Shown here: piece by piece, positions 1-8,246 of the stretch | Layout: each line of letters opens with the position of its first letter | How positions within the stretch are numbered: position 1 is the stretch's first letter | Source of the DNA: Bacillus vallismortis | GTDB taxonomy: Bacteria > Bacillota > Bacilli > Bacillales > Bacillaceae | Assembly (NCBI RefSeq): GCF_040784915.1 | Contig: NZ_CP160797.1 | Coordinates: forward strand, 184,001-248,000 | Direction: 5' to 3' | DNA length: 64,000 nt | Position numbers and translations under genes: made by a program | The notes under the pieces: model-generated | What the model saw: the letters and a program-made list of their open reading frames with translations, nothing else | Database searches by the model: none | Told to the model about the DNA's origin: nothing

Positions 1-134
1 CTCTATACAACATACTCAACGTTTCCCCTTTTTCTTCGTTCGTTTGGCCTTTCCTTTTCTCCCGTAAAATAAAGAAAGCTCCCAGCACAATAGATACGGT
101 GCGGATTTATTTTTTAAAAAAGGAGTCGTTATAT

Positions 135-1571
135 TTGAATAATAGTTTTACATTACAACAGCAATGGTTCGGTAATATCCGAAAAGACATTCTTGCTGGC
201 ATTTTAGTTGCATTAGCATTAATACCTGAAGCGATTGGCTTCTCGATTATAGCGGGTGTTGACCCGATGGTCGGTCTTTATGCGTCATTTTGTATAGCCA
301 TTATCATTTCTATTTTTGGCGGCAGACCTGGCATGATTTCAGCAGCTACTGGCTCAATGGCGGTCGTTATGGTGTCGCTGGTTGCTGATCATGGGCTTCA
401 GTATTTATTTGCGGCTACGATTTTGACAGGAATCATTCAGATGATTTTAGGTATCAGTAAAATTGCGAGATTAATGAAATTTATCCCGCGTTCTGTGATG
501 ATCGGGTTTGTGAATGCGCTGGCGATCCTTATTTTCTCCGCGCAGCTTCCTCAGTTTGAAGGTGCTTCTTGGAGCATGTATGCGATGCTTGCCGGGTCGT
601 TGGTTATTATTTATGTACTGCCGAGGTTTACGACTGCGGTTCCTTCTCCGCTTGTCGCGATTATTGTGATGACGATTATTGCGGTCACTTTCCATGTGGA
701 TGTGCGGACGGTCGGAGATATGGGCAATATTTCTAGTTCGTTGCCTCATTTCTTAATCCCTGATGTTCCGTTTACCTTTGAAACACTGCAAATCATTTTT
801 CCTTATTCGATTGCTTTAGCATTTGTCGGATTACTTGAGTCTTTGCTGACAGCACAAATTATTGATGAAATGACGGATACGGACAGTGATAAAAATAAAG
901 AGAGCCGCGGACAGGGAATTGCGAATATCGTGACTGGATTCTTTGGCGGAATGGCAGGCTGCGCTATGATTGGACAATCTGTCATTAATACAAAAGCGGG
1001 CGGACGCGGACGCTTATCTGCATTTGTTGCTGGTGCTTTTCTGATGTTTTTAATTGCCGTCTTGAGTACTGTTGTCGTGAAAATTCCAATGGCTGCGTTA
1101 GTGGCTGTTATGGTTATGGTTTCTGTCGGCACATTTGATTGGTCTTCTTTAAAAGGCCTCAAAAAAGCGCCGCTCACGGACTCTATTGTCATGGTTGTGA
1201 CTGTGATTACGGTTGTTGTGACGGATGACTTGTCTAAAGGCGTATTCGTCGGCGTTCTCTTAAGTGCGGTGTTCTTTGTGGCAAAAATTTCGAAGCTGAA
1301 AATTGTTTCGCATGCAGGGGATCAAAAGCTGAGAACGTATCAAGTAAAGGGACAGATCTTTTTTGCGTCAGTGACTGATCTTACGAATGCATTTATTTAT
1401 CAAGAGGATATTGAGCGAGTCGTGATTGACTTAACTGAGGCCCATGTTTGGGATGATTCAGGAGCGGCTGCGCTTGATAAGATTGTTGCGAAGTTTAAGG
1501 AACAAGGAATTGAAGTTGAAGTAAAGGGTTTGAACAATGCTAGTAAAGCTCTTATGAAGCAAATGACATAA
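135..1571 (+). CDS. ybaR: SulP family anion transporter (YbaR)
   Basis: Membrane permease of the SulP/SLC26 family, which usually carries sulfate or bicarbonate; the substrate here is not shown. The first ~390 residues are hydrophobic membrane segments with the family's N-terminal [17 protein letters not shown] stretch. The last ~80 residues form a STAS domain ([14 protein letters not shown], then [19 protein letters not shown]). The reading frame opens at a GTG at 99, but AAAAAAGGAG at 116-125 is correctly spaced only for the TTG at 135, giving 478 residues. A strong terminator follows 7 bp after the stop. Family assignment is firm; substrate is open. Confidence 0.88.
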   Translation: MNNSFTLQQQWFGNIRKDILAGILVALALIPEAIGFSIIAGVDPMVGLYASFCIAIIISIFGGRPGMISAATGSMAVVMVSLVADHGLQYLFAATILTGIIQMILGISKIARLMKFIPRSVMIGFVNALAILIFSAQLPQFEGASWSMYAMLAGSLVIIYVLPRFTTAVPSPLVAIIVMTIIAVTFHVDVRTVGDMGNISSSLPHFLIPDVPFTFETLQIIFPYSIALAFVGLLESLLTAQIIDEMTDTDSDKNKESRGQGIANIVTGFFGGMAGCAMIGQSVINTKAGGRGRLSAFVAGAFLMFLIAVLSTVVVKIPMAALVAVMVMVSVGTFDWSSLKGLKKAPLTDSIVMVVTVITVVVTDDLSKGVFVGVLLSAVFFVAKISKLKIVSHAGDQKLRTYQVKGQIFFASVTDLTNAFIYQEDIERVVIDLTEAHVWDDSGAAALDKIVAKFKEQGIEVEVKGLNNASKALMKQMT

Positions 1572-1577
1572 AGTGTG

Positions 1578-1610
1578 AAAGCCCAGATTGATGAGATCTG
1601 GGCTTTTTTA
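1578..1610 (+). terminator. Terminator of ybaR
   Basis: Inverted repeat AAAGCCCAGAT (1578-1588) and ATCTGGGCTTT (1596-1606) with a 7-nt loop, followed by T residues. It separates ybaR from ybaS. Confidence 0.9.
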
Positions 1611-1678
1611 TATACCATATGGCTGAACGGCATTGATATAATAGAGTGAGAAAGAAATATTTAATAGGAGACTTGTAT

Positions 1679-2638
1679 ATGACGCTTCAGAAGCTGAACC
1701 ATGTATTGGGGAAAGTCATGCCGCTTTTAACGCCTGCTAGTGTTGTGCTGGGCGTGCTGCTGTCTCAATTTTTAAATGGGTATGAAAGTGCTGTGCCTTG
1801 GATCTTTGCTTTTATTACGTTTGCAGGCAGTTTGAGCGCTAACTTTCAATCTTTGAGACATGCGTTGTCTCATCCTCTTCCTATGATTCTTGCACTATTT
1901 GTTCTTCATATTTTCATGCCGCTTTTTGCTTGGGGCAGCGGCCATCTTATATTTAAAGGCGATCCTTTGACAATCACAGGTTTAACATTGGCTGTTGTGA
2001 TTCCTACCGGGATTACAAGCTTGATTTGGGCAGCGATGTATAAAGGGAATGTCGGTTTGACGCTTTCGATTATCTTGGTTGATACGGTGCTGTCACCATT
2101 GGTCGTACCGCTGAGCCTTTCATTGCTGGCCGGCGCTCAGGTTCATATGGATGTGTGGGGAATGATGAGAGGGCTGATTGTGATGGTCGTGATTCCTTCT
2201 TTTCTGGGCATGCTGTTTAATCAGATGTCTTCTCCAGATAGAACCGCATCTGTTAGCAGTGCGCTGTCACCTTTTTCAAAGCTTTGTCTGATGGCTGTGA
2301 TTGCGATTAATAGTTCAGCGATTGCCCCTTATTTTAAAGCAGTTGATTTGAGATTTGTAGGAATAGCTGTGACGGTCTTCTTTATTGCGTTAACAGGCTA
2401 TGCCGCTGCTTGGCTGATCGGGAAAATAATGAAAAGGCGCCAAGAGGAAATTGTATCTCTTATTTTTACGGGAGGCATGAGAAATATCAGTGCCGGCGCA
2501 GTTCTTGCCGTTACATTCTTCCCGTCTCAGGTTGCTGTTCCGGTGGTGATCGGCATGCTGTTTCAGCAGATACTTGCCGCGTTGTTTGGCTATATGGTGA
2601 ATCGTTTTGAATTAAAACCTGTATTGCAGAAAGCATGA
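1679..2638 (+). CDS. ybaS: Bile acid:sodium symporter-like transporter (YbaS)
   Basis: Integral membrane protein of about 319 residues that I place in the BASS (bile acid/Na+ symporter-like) superfamily, whose bacterial members import organic anions with sodium. It is made almost wholly of hydrophobic helices, with polar breaks such as GLTLAVVIPTGITSLIW and the late FTGGMRNISAGAVLAV segment, which resembles the family's substrate/Na+ site. The ATG at 1679 is chosen over the GTG at 1646 because AGGAG at 1666-1670 precedes it; a TATAAT at 1637-1642 makes the upstream start unlikely. It appears monocistronic, between two terminators. Substrate unknown. Confidence 0.8.
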   Translation: MTLQKLNHVLGKVMPLLTPASVVLGVLLSQFLNGYESAVPWIFAFITFAGSLSANFQSLRHALSHPLPMILALFVLHIFMPLFAWGSGHLIFKGDPLTITGLTLAVVIPTGITSLIWAAMYKGNVGLTLSIILVDTVLSPLVVPLSLSLLAGAQVHMDVWGMMRGLIVMVVIPSFLGMLFNQMSSPDRTASVSSALSPFSKLCLMAVIAINSSAIAPYFKAVDLRFVGIAVTVFFIALTGYAAAWLIGKIMKRRQEEIVSLIFTGGMRNISAGAVLAVTFFPSQVAVPVVIGMLFQQILAALFGYMVNRFELKPVLQKA

Positions 2639-2669
2639 AAAAACCGCTCAATCTTATGAGCGGTTTTTT
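2638..2669. terminator. Bidirectional terminator between ybaS and besA
   Basis: AAAAAACCGCTCA (2638-2650) pairs with TGAGCGGTTTTTT (2657-2669) around a 6-nt loop. T-runs on both strands let it serve the convergent ybaS (+) and feu operon (-). The stem overlaps the last bases of both genes. Confidence 0.92.
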
Positions 2670-3403
2670 CCGTATAGCCATTCGAGCGCAATGATGAACT
2701 GTTGGCAGAAGTACTTGCGGTGGTGCACCGCCCCTTGTTCAATTGAAAGACATAGCTGATTTTCAGTGAAGCCTTTTTCTTTTAAACTTTGATGCACTTG
2801 CTTTGTATTCCGCAGCATATTTCGCTGTATAGATTGTTTTTCACAGCCTTCTTCACTGCCGACAGACATAAAGACACGTGCAGTGCCGGGCTTTAAAGAA
2901 GATAAATGAATGGCTTCGGCTGCGTTCTCGTACCAGTAGGAGCCTGAGATAGAGCCTATGTTTGTGAACACTGATGGATACTTTATTAAGGCGAACATTG
3001 AGATGAGTCCGCCTAATGAGGCACCGATCATTCCTCTTGACTGCGGTTCCCTGGCGACGTTCCAATTTTCTTCGATAAACGGAATGAATCGGTTTGTTAT
3101 GTTAGACAGATAGTGATATCCCATGCCTCCGAAGTCCGGGAACCGATCACTGAGTGATGCAGCCGGCCAAGGGGTGTATTCATCCAGCCGACTTGCGGGT
3201 TCGATACCGATCAACACGAGCTCAGGCAGCCTTCGCTGCTGAAATGTACTTTCTAATAATTTGATTTGGTCTTGAAACAACGAACTTCCATCCTGCACGT
3301 AAACAGCAGGAAATCTCCTGCTGCTGTCTGGGCTGTAGGAAGGAGGGAGGTACAGCGTAAATTTCCTTTCACCGGCTTTGTGCTCTGAAAGAGATCCGTT
3401 CAA
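2654..3403 (-). CDS. besA: Bacillibactin trilactone esterase
   Basis: Cytoplasmic serine esterase (YbbA/BesA) that hydrolyses the trilactone of imported ferri-bacillibactin so iron can be released. Alpha/beta hydrolase of the IroE/Fes class, 249 residues. The nucleophile elbow is GASLG with Ser129; the catalytic His is in GAVHHRKYF (His227 or 228). There is no signal peptide, as expected for a cytoplasmic enzyme. The start ATG overlaps the feuC stop by 4 bp, so it is the last gene of feuA-feuB-feuC-besA and should share Fur and Btr control. Identification rests on family plus locus. Confidence 0.92.
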   Translation of the reverse strand: MNGSLSEHKAGERKFTLYLPPSYSPDSSRRFPAVYVQDGSSLFQDQIKLLESTFQQRRLPELVLIGIEPASRLDEYTPWPAASLSDRFPDFGGMGYHYLSNITNRFIPFIEENWNVAREPQSRGMIGASLGGLISMFALIKYPSVFTNIGSISGSYWYENAAEAIHLSSLKPGTARVFMSVGSEEGCEKQSIQRNMLRNTKQVHQSLKEKGFTENQLCLSIEQGAVHHRKYFCQQFIIALEWLYGKNRS

Positions 3404-4410
3404 GCATTTTCCCCCTTTTTTTGCTTGAAAAGCAGGTATAAGAAATAAGGAACACCGAGGATCGCCAAAATGATGCCTGCGGGCACTTCCGCTGGCTGGA
3501 AAAACAGTTTTCCGGCAAAGTCTGCGCTTATTACAAGCAGCATGCCGATTAAACCGCTCAGCGGCAGGATATTGCGGTGTTCGACACCAGCCAGTCTCCG
3601 TGAAATGTGGGGAGCGATTAAACCGACAAACGCCATGCTACCCGCTACGGAGACACAGGCGCTGATGATTGCTACGCAGGCGACGAGCAGGATGGTTTTT
3701 TCTTTATTTGATGAAATACCGAGGCTTCTGACTGTGTCTTCATCAAAACGAATGGTGTCCAGCAAGCGGGACTTGGCGATAAGAATAGGTATAAACAGCA
3801 GCATCCATGGAAGAACGGCTGTGATGTAAGTCCAATTGGCAGACCAGATGCTTCCGTTTTTCCAGACCATGGCCATTTGATAGTCTTGCGGGTCCATTTT
3901 TAATGATAAAAACAAAGACAGGGCGCTGAATCCAGAATTGATCGCGATTCCTACCAGAATAATTCTTCCTGAATCTAAATTGCCTCTGTGCCATGCAAAT
4001 ATGTAAATCAAGAGCGCCGCAATCAGTCCGCCTATCAACCCGAAAAATGGCATTCCCATCGCCGCAACTATAGATGTCACTTCCTTCTGGCCTTGGAACA
4101 AGAGCATAAACGCCACAATCCCGGCTCCCGCCCCCGCGTTAATTCCGAGAATTCCCGGGTCTGCAAGCCCGTTTCTTGTGATGGCTTGGATGACGGCGCC
4201 CGCAATGCCAAGACCGAGTCCGATAATGGCGGCCATGACAATTCGCGGCAGTCTTAAATCGAACAGCAAAATTTCATACTGCGGATTCGGATCGATCTGA
4301 AAAAGAGTGGAGAGCAGCTCAGCCGGCTGAACGGAGAATGATCCGCTCGTTAAGCTGAAATAGCTGACAACGAGAATCAAAGCGATGAACACTGCATATT
4401 TTTTAGCCAT
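3400..4410 (-). CDS. feuC: Ferri-bacillibactin ABC transporter permease FeuC
   Basis: One of two FecCD/BtuC-type permease subunits that move ferric bacillibactin (and enterobactin) across the membrane. 336 residues, largely hydrophobic, with the family's motifs GLGLGIAGAVIQAITRNGLADP and FVGLIAPHISRRL (the ATPase coupling region). It overlaps feuB upstream by 8 bp and besA downstream by 4 bp, so translation is coupled. No ATPase gene lies in the operon; in B. subtilis the ATPase YusV is encoded elsewhere, and the same is inferred here. Confidence 0.93.
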   Translation of the reverse strand: MAKKYAVFIALILVVSYFSLTSGSFSVQPAELLSTLFQIDPNPQYEILLFDLRLPRIVMAAIIGLGLGIAGAVIQAITRNGLADPGILGINAGAGAGIVAFMLLFQGQKEVTSIVAAMGMPFFGLIGGLIAALLIYIFAWHRGNLDSGRIILVGIAINSGFSALSLFLSLKMDPQDYQMAMVWKNGSIWSANWTYITAVLPWMLLFIPILIAKSRLLDTIRFDEDTVRSLGISSNKEKTILLVACVAIISACVSVAGSMAFVGLIAPHISRRLAGVEHRNILPLSGLIGMLLVISADFAGKLFFQPAEVPAGIILAILGVPYFLYLLFKQKKGENA

Positions 4411-5407
4411 TTTGCTCCCCTCCTTTTCGTTTAATCAAATAAAGGAAGAAAGGCACGCCGATTATGGATGTCACGACTTCAATCGGTGTTTCAAACGGAT
4501 AATTGATAAATCTGCTTGCGAGATCACATAAGGTTAAAAAGACTCCGCCCAAAATGCATGAACACGGAATCAGCCTGTTGTAATCGGAGCCGACAAGAAA
4601 TCTTGTGATATGCGGAACAACCAATCCGACAAACGCAATTTTGCCGGCCAGCGCTACGGCACTGCCGGTTAAAATGATGACTGAAAGCATCGCCATGATT
4701 TTAATGGTTTTTTTCTTTTGTCCCAGACTTTTAGAAATGTCGTCGCCTAATGATACAGCAGTCACCTTTTTGCTGAGGGAAACAGCTATCACGATGCCGA
4801 CCAGAAAAAACGGTGCGGCAAGCTTCAGAAAATCAGGACTCATTTGATGAATTCTGGCGCTGTACCAGAAACTGAGATCCTGCGATATTTGAAAATAAAT
4901 CGACATGGCTGCTGATAAACTGCTAAGCAGCATGCTTGTAACTGTGCCGATAATGGCAAGCTGCACGGGGGAAAACCCGTTAGGCATCATGGCGGCAAGG
5001 CTGAATACTAGAACGGCTCCTAATGCTGAGCCGATAAAAGAGTAAATGATCATCTCAATGGAAGACGATTGCGGGAGCAGAACCATACAAAGCGTGATAA
5101 TAAACGCGGAACCATCTGAAACGCCCATAATCGATGGCGAAGCTAAATAATTGCGCGTAATGCCTTGCATAAGGGCTCCAGAAACAGCAAGGGCTGCCCC
5201 TATGAGCAGAGCGCCGGCAGCCCTTGGAATCCGGGAATGCCATATAATTTGATGGTCTGTGTTTCCCGGATCGAAATGAATAAGAGATGTAAAAACAATA
5301 TCTGTGCTTAGATGCTTTGCGCCATATAGGATCGAAAGCAGCAGCGACAGTGCAATAGCAAATGGAGAAGTAATCAATATGATACGTGTCCACTGTTTTG
5401 AATACAT
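4403..5407 (-). CDS. feuB: Ferri-bacillibactin ABC transporter permease FeuB
   Basis: Partner permease of FeuC in catecholate siderophore import, FecCD family, 334 residues. Diagnostic segments are GAALAVSGALMQGITRNYLASPSI and AFVGLVVPHITRFLVG. The ATG is 18 bp beyond the feuA stop with only a weak Shine-Dalgarno (TAGGTT), so translation may depend partly on feuA. It overlaps feuC by 8 bp. Confidence 0.93.
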   Translation of the reverse strand: MYSKQWTRIILITSPFAIALSLLLSILYGAKHLSTDIVFTSLIHFDPGNTDHQIIWHSRIPRAAGALLIGAALAVSGALMQGITRNYLASPSIMGVSDGSAFIITLCMVLLPQSSSIEMIIYSFIGSALGAVLVFSLAAMMPNGFSPVQLAIIGTVTSMLLSSLSAAMSIYFQISQDLSFWYSARIHQMSPDFLKLAAPFFLVGIVIAVSLSKKVTAVSLGDDISKSLGQKKKTIKIMAMLSVIILTGSAVALAGKIAFVGLVVPHITRFLVGSDYNRLIPCSCILGGVFLTLCDLASRFINYPFETPIEVVTSIIGVPFFLYLIKRKGGEQNG

Positions 5408-5425
5408 ACAAAAACCTACTCTGAA

Positions 5426-6379
5426 TTAGTTTTGTGTCAATTTTTCAGCAGCCGCTTTCAGGAAGCGGACTTTGCTCCAAGCTGTGCCGCCTTGTGCGAG
5501 AGGATCGACTGAGTTAACGTACACATGATCTTCTTTGACTGCTTTAAGGCTTTTCCAGATTGGATTTTTCTCTAAATCTTTTAATGCATCAGGTTTATCT
5601 GCATTTTCATCATCAGAAAATTGAACGAAGATATGGTCTGGATTCATTTCGCTTAATTTTTCTAATGAAATCAGTTCTTGCGCTTTTGCAGCTTTTACTT
5701 CGTCCGGCGCTTTAAGACCTAAATCACCATAAAGGGTGGAGTTGAAGTACACCTGTTCAGGGTAAATGTAAATGTTGCCTTGTCTGATTCTAATGACAAG
5801 CGCTTTTGAATCTTTTGCCTTTTCATTGATTTTTGTTTTTGTTTCTTTTAAATCCTGTTCATAGTCTGCAATGATTTTTTTCGCCTTTTTCTCTTTACCA
5901 GTCAGCTGGGCAAGGAGCATCATATTGTCCTTCCAGTTTGAAGAGATGTGAGAAACCGGGATTGTTGTGCCGGCTGTACTTATTTTTTGCAGTGTTTTTT
6001 CTGGGAACTTTGTTGAAGCAAGGATGACATCTGGCTTCATCTCAAGAATCTTTTCAATGTTTGGCTCCATTTTTTCTCCGGTTGGTTGGGCTTTGTCTGT
6101 GATGTCTTTGAACATTTCAGGGAATTTGCCGGAGAATGAAATCGCGCCTTGCGGATGAACGTCAAGCAGTTTCGCGTCTTCCATCGACTCAACGCTTCCC
6201 GTTATGGCAATTTTGTCTGTTGGTACAGTTACTTCATATGTTTTATCCAGGTATTCAATTTTCTTCTTCTCGGATGCTGTGCTGCTTGCCTTGCTTGCAG
6301 TTGATTCATTTTTGTTGCCGCAAGCTGCCGCTGTCAGCGCGAGAAGCAAGATTAATAAGGTAAGAGATATTTTTTTCAT
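5426..6379 (-). CDS. feuA: Bacillibactin-binding lipoprotein FeuA
   Basis: Membrane-anchored solute-binding protein that captures ferri-bacillibactin outside the cell and delivers it to FeuBC. 317 residues. The N-terminus is KK followed by a hydrophobic stretch and LTAAAC, giving a lipid-anchored Cys20 (an AAAC lipobox). Next comes a Ser/Lys-rich linker, then a TroA-type binding fold. AGGAGG lies 9 bp before the ATG. It is first in the operon, behind a Fur box and a Btr direct repeat, so it should be repressed by iron and switched on by siderophore. Confidence 0.95.
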   Translation of the reverse strand: MKKISLTLLILLLALTAAACGNKNESTASKASSTASEKKKIEYLDKTYEVTVPTDKIAITGSVESMEDAKLLDVHPQGAISFSGKFPEMFKDITDKAQPTGEKMEPNIEKILEMKPDVILASTKFPEKTLQKISTAGTTIPVSHISSNWKDNMMLLAQLTGKEKKAKKIIADYEQDLKETKTKINEKAKDSKALVIRIRQGNIYIYPEQVYFNSTLYGDLGLKAPDEVKAAKAQELISLEKLSEMNPDHIFVQFSDDENADKPDALKDLEKNPIWKSLKAVKEDHVYVNSVDPLAQGGTAWSKVRFLKAAAEKLTQN

Positions 6380-6396
6380 CTATAGAGCCTCCTGTT

Positions 6397-6419
6397 CAAT
6401 TGATAACTATTATCAATTG
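6397..6419 (-). promoter_or_regulatory. Fur box of feuA operon
   Basis: Perfect inverted repeat: arms CAATTGATAA (6397-6406) and TTATCAATTG (6410-6419) around 3 bp. It matches the Fur consensus core GATAAT..ATTATC and lies between the feuA start and a TATAAT box (complement of 6422-6427), where bound Fur would block transcription. Confidence 0.88.
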
Positions 6420-6448
6420 GAATTATAGAGAATGAACGGATATAACGC

Positions 6449-6479
6449 CATGGACAAATTCCATATTTATCATGGACAA
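6449..6479 (-). promoter_or_regulatory. Probable Btr binding direct repeat
   Basis: CATGGACAA occurs at 6449-6457 and again at 6471-6479, a 22-bp period or two helical turns. The copies sit just upstream of the -10 (6422-6427), where there is no good -35 box. This fits an activator-dependent promoter and the known activation of feuABC by the AraC-type protein Btr. The second copy straddles the end of btr. Confidence 0.72.
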
Positions 6480-8059
6480 TCACCGGATAGTAAAGAAATG
6501 GTTTGCTGAACAATCCGTTCATGGCCGCAAGCCGAGTATTCATTCCAAGGGTCAAAGGATAGAAGGTATACACGGTTATTCCGTACTGCGCTTAGGTTTT
6601 GCCATGCTTCTGTCTGCTGCAATTGCTGGTAATAAGCAATGGTTTCAGGCTCTTTAAATAGAAAAAGCATTAAGCAGTCAGCTTGGTAATTTGCGATATT
6701 TTCTACCGAAATCGCTTGCTCTGAAGGCGTGTCTTCCGTTTTTGCGGAGCTGAATTCTAAATCTCCAAAAAAGACTTCGCGGACGCTTCGATGATGTGCC
6801 AGATAAAAATTTTGCTTATGCAGCCTCAGAAAGAGAAAACGCTGCCTTTGGGCGTGCTGAAGTGTTTTTTTGGCGACCGCCGTCTGCTGGTCATAAGCCG
6901 CGAGCCACTTTTCTGCTTCGGACTCTTCCTTTAAGAATGAGGCGGTTTGCAGAAAGTGAGTTCTCCAGCTTTCTTCTGAAGGAAGATAAATGACTTCTGC
7001 GATGCGATTCAGATGATTTTTTTCTTCTTGAGAAATAGAATCCATGCTGAAAATCACATCTGGTTCGGCCTGAGATAACGTATTCAGGTTTTCTTCCCAT
7101 TTTTCATTAAATCGGTATGCGCTGAGCTGGACGGGTATATCTGTCGAATAATGCTGATAGTAGTAAGACGTCCATTTTGGGTGGAGCGCGGCCGCAAACG
7201 GTATGTGATGAAGAGGGATGAGGTGGCCCATTGTGCCTCTTCCGTATGCGGCAATTTTTTTTCGTCGTTTTTTCATATAGCTTGTAGGTGAGCAGCCTGT
7301 ATGCTTCTTAAAGATTCTGCTGAAATAAAATTCATCTTGATAGCCGGTTTGATGAGCGATTTCTTTCAATTTGCAGTTTGATCTTGCCATGAGCCGTTTT
7401 GCTCTGGTGATTCGCGTCTTTGTGATAAATTCTGTTACGCTTTGACCTGTCCTTTTTTTAAAGGTTTCGCTGTAGTGTTTGGCGCTGATCCCTGCCATTT
7501 GCGACAACTGGGCAAGTGTCATTTTTGTTTCTGCATGAGTTTCGATGTATTGTTTTGTTTTCTCGATTGCTGAGTGTGTATCCGTTAGATCAGATACACT
7601 GGCAGTCATGAGGTCATAAATCAGGCTTTGTACTTCAATCATGCATTTTAGGTGAGAAAGCTGAGACGATTCATTCCATAGCGCAGCAAGCTCTTGAAGC
7701 CGGGCTGCAAGGTTTTCGATATGTGATATATTCACAAGCTTCAGTTTGGCTAATTCCGTTTCTGTACATGGCGTTAAGATATCTCGTCCGGATTCCTTGA
7801 TATAGCTTTGAATCCTGATCAGACAGGTATCTATATGTCCTTCGGCTGCAGGCGTAAAGCCGAAGGTTTCGTTAGGCGGACAAACATAAAGCGTCTTTTT
7901 TTGCAGAGGACTGATGCTTGTTCCGATCGAAATATGGCCGTTTCCTTTGACATGAAAGATCAGTACGAATGAATCGGCTAATTGCTGTTCTGAGAAGAGA
8001 TCACTTGTTTTTTTAAGATATTCAATTTGTATGGGATAATAAATCACTGTATTTTGCAA
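6470..8059 (-). CDS. btr: Bacillibactin-responsive AraC-type activator Btr
   Basis: Transcription activator of the feu operon (YbbB/Btr). 529 residues: N-terminal sensor-like region (1-160), a double helix-turn-helix of the AraC family (about 170-265, including ISAKHYSETFKKRTGQ and DEFYFSRIFKKHTG), then a C-terminal periplasmic-binding-protein-like domain (about 275-529) resembling FeuA, which binds ferri-bacillibactin in the cytoplasm. Translation starts at a TTG with AAAGGTGG upstream. The gene is immediately upstream of feuA on the same strand and has its own Fur box. The three-part architecture makes the call secure. Confidence 0.93.
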   Translation of the reverse strand: MQNTVIYYPIQIEYLKKTSDLFSEQQLADSFVLIFHVKGNGHISIGTSISPLQKKTLYVCPPNETFGFTPAAEGHIDTCLIRIQSYIKESGRDILTPCTETELAKLKLVNISHIENLAARLQELAALWNESSQLSHLKCMIEVQSLIYDLMTASVSDLTDTHSAIEKTKQYIETHAETKMTLAQLSQMAGISAKHYSETFKKRTGQSVTEFITKTRITRAKRLMARSNCKLKEIAHQTGYQDEFYFSRIFKKHTGCSPTSYMKKRRKKIAAYGRGTMGHLIPLHHIPFAAALHPKWTSYYYQHYSTDIPVQLSAYRFNEKWEENLNTLSQAEPDVIFSMDSISQEEKNHLNRIAEVIYLPSEESWRTHFLQTASFLKEESEAEKWLAAYDQQTAVAKKTLQHAQRQRFLFLRLHKQNFYLAHHRSVREVFFGDLEFSSAKTEDTPSEQAISVENIANYQADCLMLFLFKEPETIAYYQQLQQTEAWQNLSAVRNNRVYLLSFDPWNEYSACGHERIVQQTISLLSGDCP

Positions 8060-8086
8060 GAGTAGACCACCTTTTCAGAAACATTC

Positions 8087-8107
8087 AATTGATAATCATT
8101 TTCAATA
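8087..8107 (-). promoter_or_regulatory. Fur box of btr
   Basis: ATTGATAATCATTTTCAAT at 8088-8106 closely matches the Fur consensus GATAATnnTnATTATC with one substitution. It is about 28 bp upstream of the btr TTG start, so iron should repress the activator as well as its target. Confidence 0.8.
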
Positions 8108-8162
8108 AGATTGTACCAAATAAATGAAAGTTTTCCTATATAAAGCGGGTGGGTTTTTGTCA

Positions 8163-8197
8163 TAAAAAAACCCTTACTCTCGTTTGAAAGTAAGGGT
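8163..8197 (-). terminator. Terminator of the mur operon after namZ
   Basis: Minus-strand hairpin with arms ACCCTTACT (8170-8178) and AGTAAGGGT (8189-8197), followed on the minus strand by seven T (A-run at 8163-8169). It isolates the mur operon from btr. Confidence 0.9.
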
Positions 8198-8215
8198 CTT
8201 TTGTTCGGTAAGAAC

Positions 8216-8233
8216 ATGTTACACGTGTAACAT
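8216..8233. repeat. 18-bp perfect palindrome after namZ
   Basis: ATGTTACACGTGTAACAT is self-complementary over all 18 bases. It lies 14 bp beyond the namZ stop and upstream of the operon terminator. It could be a protein operator or an mRNA 3'-end hairpin with almost no loop; I cannot tell which. Confidence 0.6.
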
Positions 8234-8246
8234 ACGATGCTTACGT

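Noticed and set aside
803..1192. 129-residue minus-strand ORF in ybaR
   Set aside because: Antisense shadow of the SulP gene with no supporting ribosome site.
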